From positions 248,001 through 312,000 of the forward strand of contig NZ_JAMHGA010000012.1 in assembly GCF_023660105.1 (NCBI RefSeq): DNA of 64,000 nt, written 5' to 3'. Numbering within the stretch: the first letter of the stretch is position 1; each line of letters opens with the position of its first letter. The notes beneath the pieces were generated by a model. That model made no database searches. It saw only the letters and a list, made by a program, of their open reading frames with translations, and was not told the origin of the DNA. The position numbers and the translations under genes were made by a program. This document shows, one piece after another, positions 46,130 through 52,427 of this stretch. The DNA comes from Desulfovibrio aminophilus (GTDB taxonomy: Bacteria; Desulfobacterota; Desulfovibrionia; Desulfovibrionales; Desulfovibrionaceae).

Positions 46130-46927
46130 ATGGCGCCCTGGTACATCGCCGCAGCCCTGGGACTGCTGGAGGGCCTGACGGAATTCCTGCCCGTGTCCAG
46201 CACCGGGCATCTCATCCTGGCCGGACACCTGATGAACTTCACCGGCCCCAAGGCCGACACCTTCGACATCGCCATCCAGCTGGGGGCCATCCTGGCCGTG
46301 GTCGTGCTCTACCGCGACCGTTTCTGGGGCCTGGTCCGGCCCCATCCCCTGCGCCGCTTTTCCGGCAAGCGCGGCATCCTGCTCCTGTTCCTGACCACCC
46401 TGCCCGCCCTGGTCTTCGGCTTCCTGACCCACGGGCTCATCAAGCGCTACCTGTTCGGGCCCATGACCGTGGCCCTGGCCCTGTTCGCCGGGGCCCTGTT
46501 CATCCTGGCCGTGGAGTTGCGCCGCCGCAGGCCCAAGACCTACGCCTTGGACGAGATCGGCCCGGGCCTGGCCCTGGGCATCGGCCTGTTCCAGTGCCTG
46601 GCCCTCTGGCCCGGCTTCTCCCGCGCCGGGGCCACGATCATGGGGGCCATGATCCTGGGCGCGGAGCGCAAGACCGCCGCCGAGTACTCCTTCCTGGCCG
46701 CCGTGCCGGTCATGTGCGCGGCCGTGGGCTACGACCTGCTCAAGAACTGGCGGCTGTTCGAGTCCGGGGACATGGTCTTCCTGGCCATCGGCTTCGCCGT
46801 GTCCTTCGTCTCGGCCTGGGCCGCGGTGAAGACCTTCATCGGCATGCTCTCGCGCTTCACCCTGCGGCCCTTCGCCTGGTACCGGCTGGCCCTGGCCCCG
46901 CTGGTCTGGCTGTTCTGGAAGCCCTGA
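46130..46927 (+). CDS. uppP: Undecaprenyl-diphosphatase UppP (BacA)
   Basis: It recycles the C55 lipid carrier of peptidoglycan and surface polysaccharides and lends bacitracin resistance. The 265-residue membrane protein has EGLTEFLPVSSTGHLIL and WPGFSRAGATI, the two BacA active-site regions, and about eight helices. AAAGGAG lies nine bases before the ATG at 46130. It is divergent from the lptFG group. Confidence 0.96.
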   Translation: MAPWYIAAALGLLEGLTEFLPVSSTGHLILAGHLMNFTGPKADTFDIAIQLGAILAVVVLYRDRFWGLVRPHPLRRFSGKRGILLLFLTTLPALVFGFLTHGLIKRYLFGPMTVALALFAGALFILAVELRRRRPKTYALDEIGPGLALGIGLFQCLALWPGFSRAGATIMGAMILGAERKTAAEYSFLAAVPVMCAAVGYDLLKNWRLFESGDMVFLAIGFAVSFVSAWAAVKTFIGMLSRFTLRPFAWYRLALAPLVWLFWKP

Positions 46928-46957
46928 TCGGACTCGCGGGAAGGGCGCAAAAAGACC

Positions 46958-46986
46958 TTGCCAAGCAGGCGAGGAATGGATATACA
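46958..46986 (+). promoter_or_regulatory. Promoter of tRNA-Met
   Basis: TTGCCA (46958-46963), a 17-base spacer and TATACA (46981-46986) give a strong sigma70 promoter. The start point would fall near 46993, just at the UUCG-capped hairpin TCCCGC/GCGGGA (46992-47007) that precedes the tRNA. Confidence 0.7.
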
Positions 46987-47013
46987 GCGTTTCCCGCTTC
47001 GGCGGGACACCGT

Positions 47014-47090
47014 GGCGAGGTAGCTCAGGTGGTTAGAGCATGCGGCTCATATCCGCAGTGTCGGAGGTTCAAGTCCTCTCCTCGCTACCA
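47014..47090 (+). tRNA. tRNA-Met (anticodon CAT, elongator)
   Basis: A 77-base tRNA with acceptor GGCGAGG/CCTCGCT, D arm GCTC..GAGC, anticodon stem-loop GCGG-CTCATAT-CCGC, T arm GGAGG-TTCAAGT-CCTCT and encoded CCA. It lacks the C1-A72 mismatch and GGG/CCC anticodon stem of initiator tRNA, so it is an elongator Met. A tRNA-Ile2 with lysidine at C34 cannot be ruled out by eye. A terminator follows at once. Confidence 0.9.
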
Positions 47091-47098
47091 CGAAGAAC

Positions 47099-47124
47099 AA
47101 GGCCCCGGATTCCGGGGCCTTTTC
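47099..47124 (+). terminator. Terminator after tRNA-Met
   Basis: AAGGCCCCGGA and CCGGGGCCTT arms with a TTTTC tail, 9 bases after the tRNA. Confidence 0.85.
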
Positions 47125-47196
47125 TTTTGCCCGCGTCCTTGCCGCGCGGCCCTGTTCCCTGATACCGACGGGAATCAACCCCTCGCGGAGGTGCCC

Positions 47197-47589
47197 ATGC
47201 GACGCTCCAGCCTGACCGCCCTCGTCGTGCTCCTGCTCCTGGCCTGCCCGTTCGCGGCCTCGGCCGCCGACCCGCTGGCCGGGGAATGGACCATCAGCGG
47301 CCGCGATCCCGGCGCGCCGGAAGGCGTCTCGGAATACGAGGGCCGGGCCCGGCTGACCCGCGAGGGCGAGGGCTACCGCTTCGAGGCCGAGGTGGACGGC
47401 TCCACCTACCGGGGCGTGGGGCTCTTCGACGCGGCCGCCGGGGTGTTCAGCCTGGCCTTCCAGTGCCGGGAGGACCAGGAGATCGGCCTGTCGCAGTACC
47501 GGCTGAACAAGGGCGTGCTGGAGGGCCGCTGGGCCACGCTCTCGGCCCCCGGCGAGGTGGGACTGGAGACCTGGCGCAAGGTCCGCTGA
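47197..47589 (+). CDS. Exported hypothetical protein, 130 aa
   Basis: A signal peptide (ALVVLLLLACPFAASA) precedes a small beta-rich domain that opens DPLAGEWTISGRD, reminiscent of lipocalin-like or DUF-type exported proteins. A Shine-Dalgarno GGAGG lies just upstream. It sits between tRNA-Met and tmRNA. No family is recognised. Confidence 0.72.
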   Translation: MRRSSLTALVVLLLLACPFAASAADPLAGEWTISGRDPGAPEGVSEYEGRARLTREGEGYRFEAEVDGSTYRGVGLFDAAAGVFSLAFQCREDQEIGLSQYRLNKGVLEGRWATLSAPGEVGLETWRKVR

Positions 47590-47601
47590 CGCCGGAATCC
47601 C

Positions 47602-47629
47602 TTGCCAAGCGACGCATCGGCCTTATATG
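47602..47629 (+). promoter_or_regulatory. Promoter of tmRNA
   Basis: TTGCCA (47602-47607), a 16-base spacer and TATATG (47624-47629). The mature tmRNA 5' end is 22 bases further on, a usual distance for RNase P processing. Confidence 0.65.
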
Positions 47630-47651
47630 TATTCCTGACGTTCTTTGACAT

Positions 47652-48034
47652 GGGGGCGCACTGGTTTCGACGGGGATGGTTGAAGCCGGAATTGCAGGTC
47701 GAGGTTGGTCGATGGCCTCGTAAAAATCGACCACGCACACAAGTGCCAACGACTACGACTACGCCATGGCCGCCTAATAAGCAGTCAAGGCAGGTCTCCA
47801 ATGAGAGACCCGTTTCCCCGGCCGACGCCTGGTAGGCCGAAGGAAACGCCGACGCTCCGGGCTGGCGGAATCCGGTTGTTCATCCCGGTGACCGCGAGAA
47901 CTCTGATGAACTGGCCCGAGGGCCGCCCGGACAGGGGCAATCCCAAGGGCGAGAACTTCAAACCTGTCCTAAACCTGTAGACGTTTCGTGCTGAGCGTTC
48001 TCGGACGGGGGTTCGATTCCCCCCGCCTCCACCA
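47652..48034 (+). ncRNA. ssrA: tmRNA (ssrA)
   Basis: The 5' end GGGGGCGCACTGGTTTCGACGGGG and the 3' end GGTTCGATTCCCCCCGCCTCC plus ACCA form the tRNA-like part (acceptor GGGGGCG/CGCCTCC). The tag reading frame runs from GCC at 47745 and encodes ANDYDYAMAA, ended by TAATAA at 47775-47780. The ending MAA differs from the common LAA. Pseudoknot regions follow. The 3' end is the insertion point of the A+T-rich island to its right. Confidence 0.97.
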
Positions 48035-48041
48035 TTGTCAA
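48012..48041 (+). repeat. attL-like site: tmRNA 3' end used as integration target
   Basis: The T loop to the first bases past CCA (TTCGATT ... CCGCC ... CCATTGTCAA) is repeated in degraded form at 50760-50786. It is the junction between core DNA and the A+T-rich insert. Confidence 0.7.
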
Positions 48042-48081
48042 TCTTATCGAGTTTCAGCAATTCCAGAATTTGCAGATTTTT

Positions 48082-48123
48082 AAAGAGGCTACCTCGGATA
48101 TAATGTCCAAGGTAGCCTCTTTT
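48082..48123 (+). terminator. tmRNA terminator
   Basis: AAAGAGGCTACCT and AGGTAGCCTCTTT are exact complements around a 15-base A+T-rich loop, ending in TTTT. It lies 47 bases past the tmRNA CCA, inside the island, and so may have come with it. From here to 48316 no gene is visible. Confidence 0.8.
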
Positions 48124-48316
48124 GCGTCCGTTGACAGCCCGATCGCCCTGCCTCGCCGTTACCTAGCCCTCAAACGGGCCAAATTTACCGTTTCACTATA
48201 CCGATGCGCTTCACGGCGAAGGCGAAGGGATTTCTATAGGGGAGGGATGGGCAACCATTCCTCCCAATTTTTTGCGGCTGGGAGGTGGGGTGACAGATGC
48301 TAAGGTCAGTCTACCT

Positions 48317-49075
48317 TCAAATAGTAGCTAGAACAGCGCGGAGATCAGTCAGGAATTTCATGAAACTGGGAGTCAAGATGTTAGACAAAGTAACATGCTG
48401 GTCATTAATCAGTGCGACCATTGACTCCGTGCTAGACATGGTATGGTGTGGGTAGCGAGCTTCGATTTCATTTTCAAGTTGACCCTTGAGGGGAACAGCA
48501 GCCTTGGAGTTAGGGCTACGTGCCTCAAGAGCAATGGCTTGAGAAGCGTTCAGTTGCAAGCAGCCAGAGATTAGCCAGGATTCACCTATTGGCTTCGCAA
48601 GCATCGCCACACCATGCGGGAACTTCTCTTGAGCGAACCCTCGCACTATCGAATCATACTTAGTCTGCCATTCACCCTTAGGGCTCGAATTCGACCCGTC
48701 GCTATCTCGATAAAGGATAGCAATAACCCTTGGAGGAGCTTCACCCTGCGATGTTAATGACTCCACGATTTCAGTAGCAACGATTGATAGTGCCCTCGCA
48801 TTGTACTCGAAATAGACAGAGCCCTTCTGGCTCTTAAAACCAGGAAAACGTATCGAACCACGTTTTTTTTGCTTCCATTTCTGAGACAAGTAAGACCTTG
48901 AAACAACGTAAAACGACTCATTATCTATCGGAGAGTAGAATATCTCTGCCTCAACAATATCGTCAATCAGCAAAGCGAATGGACCCAATGCAAGAAGATC
49001 GCCCGCGCAGTAGTTGCGAAAAGCATTACAAATTCCAATGTCTGTTGGTCCCTCACCGCTTGCAACAACAATCAT
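48317..49075 (-). CDS. TOPRIM-like putative nuclease partner of an AAA ATPase (candidate defence effector)
   Basis: This 252-residue protein starts MIVVASGEGPTDIGICNAF, with E8 and D12 as in TOPRIM-type proteins, then a strand ending in DxD (YRDSDGSNS, D124 and D126), then KPIGESWLISG with E165-x-W. This order (Glu, DxD, Glu-Trp) resembles TOPRIM-fold effectors such as RloB, DUF4276 or AriB that stand next to AAA ATPases. It could cut nucleic acid, but no experimental family is certain. The ATG overlaps the ATPase stop by 4 bases. Codon use is A+T-rich, unlike its neighbours. Confidence 0.72.
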   Translation of the reverse strand: MIVVASGEGPTDIGICNAFRNYCAGDLLALGPFALLIDDIVEAEIFYSPIDNESFYVVSRSYLSQKWKQKKRGSIRFPGFKSQKGSVYFEYNARALSIVATEIVESLTSQGEAPPRVIAILYRDSDGSNSSPKGEWQTKYDSIVRGFAQEKFPHGVAMLAKPIGESWLISGCLQLNASQAIALEARSPNSKAAVPLKGQLENEIEARYPHHTMSSTESMVALINDQHVTLSNILTPSFMKFLTDLRAVLATI

Positions 49076-50256
49076 TTTGGTTCGCCTCCCTGCTGATCAG
49101 AGGCGAGCAGTTCAGAAATTGGCGTATCAGCATACACTTCACCAGGGCCCAAGAAGTCCAATTTTGCATTTGTCTTTTGGTAATCAAAGTAGCGAGTTGA
49201 TTGTGTTGCCCCATTAGCCCTGTAAAGCAAAAATACACTCTCCCTTGCAATGTCATCCGGAAGGTAGTTCAGAATCATGGGACTATGTGTTGTAATAAAA
49301 ACCTGGGCGTTCGTTTGTTTAACCAGGTATTCCATGAGCCTTGAAACAAGCTCTGGGTTAATCCCATTCTCTATTTCGTCAAACAGCAGAACGCTACAGT
49401 CAGAAATTGTTAATGCGATGATCGCAAGAAGCCGCAATAAGCCATCATTAATGTGCATTTCGTCAACTTCAAGTATGCCATCTGTCTCGCCAAGATTCTC
49501 ACGGAAGTGTATCTTCTTCCATCCATACTTCTTCGATTGAACCCAGTAGTTCAACAGTGAAGGGTAAAACTCCCTAATGATACCTTGGAGTTCTTCCTTG
49601 CGGTCTAATGAAAACTTATAAAGAGTTGGGGCAAGCCTTTCTCCTCCCAATCCGATCTCGCCATCGCGCGCTGCCTTTCGGATTTGGTGTGGAGATAAAA
49701 GATCAAGAGATTTGATTCCGTTCACCGCGTTGATAAGAGCTACAATCTCTTGCGAATCAGAATACTGTGACTCCTTCATCTGGGAAAGAATAGAGCCCTC
49801 GTAGTTATATGTTATCGATTCGTAAGTGCTATCTTTCAAAAAGAACAACTTACACTTTGCATCCTTTACCTCTAACAACGGAACATTTCCAACTGACACC
49901 CTCTCAAAGACGCACTTCATCTTGACAGCACTGAAATTGGCTTCCCACAGGATTGAGTGCCCATTGTGTTCTATGACTAATTTAAACTGTACAACCTTGG
50001 AGGCAAGAAATGAATTCCTGTATTTTATGTCTTTGATCTTCCATTCGCGCCGCTGAAGCCATTGGCGAATGCTGCCAGACATTACCGCTCGGAGAAAATC
50101 AAAGGCTTGTAGGAGGGTTGATTTCCCAGCACCATTCATGCCGACAAGACAAACAAAGTTCGGTAACCCATGCGCGGCCACGTTCTCGGGGCCTTTTGGG
50201 GGCAGGGAAAACCGTACCAGCGATTTAAAGTTATGGAATTCAACACTTCTAATCAT
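49072..50256 (-). CDS. AAA family ATPase (AAA_15/21, OLD/SMC-like), candidate defence sensor
   Basis: This 394-residue ABC-type ATPase opens RSVEFHNFKSLVRFSL, has Walker A GMNGAGKST (39-47), a signature-like HINDGLLRLLAII (268-280), Walker B CSVLLFDEIENG (D293, E294) and the H-loop ITTHSP (H324). There is no own TOPRIM domain after the ATPase, unlike GajA/OLD; that function is supplied by the next gene. The start at 50256 has GGAGG upstream. This is the arrangement of AbiL- or PARIS-type two-gene systems, where the ATPase senses a phage event and releases the effector. Confidence 0.85.
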   Translation of the reverse strand: MIRSVEFHNFKSLVRFSLPPKGPENVAAHGLPNFVCLVGMNGAGKSTLLQAFDFLRAVMSGSIRQWLQRREWKIKDIKYRNSFLASKVVQFKLVIEHNGHSILWEANFSAVKMKCVFERVSVGNVPLLEVKDAKCKLFFLKDSTYESITYNYEGSILSQMKESQYSDSQEIVALINAVNGIKSLDLLSPHQIRKAARDGEIGLGGERLAPTLYKFSLDRKEELQGIIREFYPSLLNYWVQSKKYGWKKIHFRENLGETDGILEVDEMHINDGLLRLLAIIALTISDCSVLLFDEIENGINPELVSRLMEYLVKQTNAQVFITTHSPMILNYLPDDIARESVFLLYRANGATQSTRYFDYQKTNAKLDFLGPGEVYADTPISELLASDQQGGEPK

Positions 50257-50759
50257 CTTCTCAGTCCTCCAAATCCCGCTGCCTAAAACTCAAGCTACAG
50301 CGAGCTTAGGGCATTTCTCCCCATTCCATACGGCCTTGTCTCGATGGGTGGCTCCCTAAATGTCCGGCTGGCGGAAACTACAGAGAAAGTGGGCTCCACA
50401 ATTCTAATCCATTTCGGGAGTCTTTGGCTAAAGCTCTTTCAAACCCATCTGAGGATTTGTACATGAGGACTTTGAAGAAGGGAAGCCGCGAGAGTTGAGC
50501 CCAAAAACGGGTGGAGCGCCTAGGCGTGGCAGTCTACGCATATAACGATGAGCGAGAAATCACGACAAGTTATAAGTTTGGCCTAGTTGAGTATTGCTAT
50601 CCACTCTACCACTGAATGAGTCAAAACCTCTCTCCCACTATTGGCAATTCGGATTAGGGTGGGTCAGAATGCAGCCCTGCACCAAACCGTACAACAAAGC
50701 GGATAACCTCAAATTAATGCACAAAAATATACTATTATGCCACATAGTTAAGCAATATT
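50257..50759. other. A+T-rich flank of the island without a supported gene
   Basis: About 500 bases upstream of the ATPase gene. No frame with a credible start, codon pattern or known domain was found. It holds short palindromic pieces (for example GCCTAGGC near 50519-50526) but no integrase remnant that I can recognise. It must contain the promoter of the ATPase gene; I see no convincing hexamer pair. Confidence 0.5.
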
Positions 50760-50786
50760 TTCGATTAACTCCGCCCCCATTGTCAA
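50760..50786 (+). repeat. attR-like degraded copy of the tmRNA 3' end
   Basis: TTCGATT, then CCGCC, then CCATTGTCAA occur in the same order and nearly the same spacing as at 48012-48041, with a 3-base deletion and a few changes. It marks the right edge of the island. Confidence 0.7.
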
Positions 50787-50821
50787 ATCATTCCATGTTC
50801 CTTCACGAACGCCGACCGCCC

Positions 50822-51211
50822 TCACGGGCGGCAGACCTGGCAGGGCCGGTATCCGGCCTTGATCGCCGCCTCGCGGCTCGGGAACTCGGCGACGCAGTTC
50901 TTGCAATCATAGTAGCGGCAGCCCGGCCGATGGAACACCCCGCTCTTCACGTTCCCGTGATAGACGGCACCGGCGGCCTTGGCGGCCAGCATCCCCGCCG
51001 AGGCGTCGATCGGGAACGCACTCCTGGAAATCCCGCTCGTCCGTGAGGGCGCTTCCGTCTCAACGAAGACGGCGGAAATGCCCGCCGAAGCCGTGTTGTC
51101 CGGCATGGACAGGGCCCTTCCCGGCCCGCCGGTCAGGCAGGTCGCGACACAGGACAACAAAAGAACCAGAGCACAAACCCACGGCCGCATCTTCCGTCGC
51201 GCAGCGCCCAT
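50822..51211 (-). CDS. Exported protein with Ada-like zinc-binding domain
   Basis: The 129-residue precursor has a signal sequence (CALVLLLSCVATCLTG), a linker, and a C-terminal domain VFHRPGCRYYDCKNCV ... YRPCQVCRP. This matches the small metal-binding domain of Ada (FHxPxC ... GYRPCxxC), found in secreted form in many bacteria. Four cysteines can bind zinc, with an additional Cys pair. Its job is unknown. It lies just right of the island edge and is GC-rich, hence core. Confidence 0.8.
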   Translation of the reverse strand: MGAARRKMRPWVCALVLLLSCVATCLTGGPGRALSMPDNTASAGISAVFVETEAPSRTSGISRSAFPIDASAGMLAAKAAGAVYHGNVKSGVFHRPGCRYYDCKNCVAEFPSREAAIKAGYRPCQVCRP

Positions 51212-51329
51212 GCCCGTTCCCCACGTCTCCGTTGTTCATCGGAATGAGGGCCGGGCGGCGCCGGGACCTCGCCGCCAATCCCCGCTCCGCCCGGCCCCAT
51301 GCCGTAATATCCTCATTTCACGCCGCCGC

Positions 51330-51884
51330 TCAGGCCCGATACTCCGCCGCCAGTTCGTCCAGAAGGCGATGAAACGCCTCGTGGACGCCGGAGCCGATGC
51401 GCTCGCGCTCCAACTGCTCGAAACGCAGGTGCAGGTCCTCCACGGCCCCGGGGCTGAGCACCTTTTCCGCCAGGGGGAAGAGCACCTCGTTCTCCTTGGC
51501 GATGTGCTGGGCGAGCAGGCCGCAGTAGTCGAGCATCGCGGCGCGCAGGTCCTGGTAGCCCTCGCCGTCCGGCGTCCCCAGGCGCGCCGCCGCCTCGACC
51601 ATGTTGCGGATGTGTTCCCGGCCCAGGGTGTGCTCGTAGAGCATGACGCCGATGGGGCCGCCCTCGTGCGGAATGCCCGCCCGCTCCAGTTCCGGGAAAA
51701 AAATGTCCTCTTCCTTGCCGTGGTGGCACTGGTCCGCGAAAACCCGGAGAAAATCGATGACGGATTCCACGTGTTCGTTGGGAATCTTCCGGCCGTGCTC
51801 GATCCTCGCGGCCATGACCCGCAAGATTCCCAACATCCGGAGAATGCCCTCGTGTTCCGCGCGCAGATCATCCACGGCATTCAT
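51330..51884 (-). CDS. Hemerythrin domain protein
   Basis: A 184-residue four-helix-bundle protein with the diiron ligand pattern: His in LRAEHEGIL, HHGKEEDIFFPE, EHTLGREHIRNM, and HIAKENEVLFPLAE. It may bind oxygen or protect iron-sulfur enzymes from nitric oxide or oxygen, as similar proteins do in sulfate reducers. The start at 51884 has GGAGG upstream. The longer frame is rejected since it lacks a further helix. Confidence 0.9.
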   Translation of the reverse strand: MNAVDDLRAEHEGILRMLGILRVMAARIEHGRKIPNEHVESVIDFLRVFADQCHHGKEEDIFFPELERAGIPHEGGPIGVMLYEHTLGREHIRNMVEAAARLGTPDGEGYQDLRAAMLDYCGLLAQHIAKENEVLFPLAEKVLSPGAVEDLHLRFEQLERERIGSGVHEAFHRLLDELAAEYRA

Positions 51885-51983
51885 GGTCGGCCTCCTTATC
51901 TGGGGTTCTGCGCCCATTATGCCCCATCAGTCCCGATGTGTACAGGTTGCATGAATAAAAAACGTCCAGCCGGTTGCCGAAGA

Positions 51984-52014
51984 TAAAAAAGGACCGCGCA
52001 CGTGGCGCGGCCCC
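51984..52014 (-). terminator. Terminator after the TOBE gene
   Basis: On the minus strand GGGCCGCGC pairs imperfectly with GCGCGGTCC around CACGT and is followed by TTTTTT. Confidence 0.75.
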
Positions 52015-52053
52015 CGTTGCGTTCTCCACACGGCCGGGTGCGCTCCCCGCAGC

Positions 52054-52263
52054 CTACTCCTTCACCGGCATGACATGAATGGCCTTGATGACCACCATGA
52101 CCTCGTCGCCGGGCTTGAGGTCCAGATCCTCGGCCGACTCCGTGGTCAGCACCGAGGCCATCTCGGCCGGTCCCAGGCTCTGGAACTTCACCAGGGACAT
52201 GACGTCGCCCTTCTTCACGGACGTGACCTTGACCTTCACCTTGTTGCGCGCTCCGTACTTCAT
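52054..52263 (-). CDS. TOBE-domain molybdate-binding protein (molbindin)
   Basis: The 69-residue protein is a single TOBE domain: NKVKVKVTSVKKGDVMSLVKF and TESAEDLDLKPGDEVMVVIKA, the oxyanion-binding beta barrel of molbindins. It probably buffers molybdate or tungstate for molybdoenzymes. AGGAG is upstream. It has its own terminator and no transport genes nearby. Confidence 0.9.
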   Translation of the reverse strand: MKYGARNKVKVKVTSVKKGDVMSLVKFQSLGPAEMASVLTTESAEDLDLKPGDEVMVVIKAIHVMPVKE

Positions 52264-52373
52264 GGCAGGCTCCTTTGGTTTTCGTCGTCCGCGTGCGGCA
52301 CGGAATCAGGCTGTTCCATCCATGCTTCCCAATATGTGTTTTCCGCGCCAAGGTCAAAAGCCCGGAACGGAAA

Positions 52374-52408
52374 CAAAAAAACGGGGGCATGGTTTCCCAC
52401 GCCCCCGT
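52374..52408 (-). terminator. Terminator after the DEAD-box helicase gene
   Basis: ACGGGGGC and GCCCCCGT arms flank a 12-base loop; leftward the arm runs into TTTTTT. Confidence 0.85.
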
Positions 52409-52427
52409 CTCTTTTTTCAGGATGATT

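Larger units (their letters stand above)
48042..50786. mobile_element. Small genomic island at ssrA, about 2.7 kb, without integrase
   Basis: Base composition changes abruptly at the tmRNA 3' end to clearly A+T-richer DNA, and back at about 50800. The right end is a degenerate copy of the tmRNA 3' end. It carries an overlapping ATPase/TOPRIM-like gene pair and about 770 bases of non-coding DNA at the flanks. No integrase or excisionase is visible, so it is either a remnant or was mobilised in trans. Confidence 0.7.

Noticed and set aside
48070-48303. 77-codon open frame inside the left flank of the island
   Set aside because: It runs through the tmRNA terminator hairpin, has no ribosome binding site, and its product shows no recognisable features.
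50594-51046. 150-codon open frame crossing the right edge of the island
   Set aside because: It crosses the attR-like site into the antisense of the Ada-like gene and changes composition midway, so it is not a unit.
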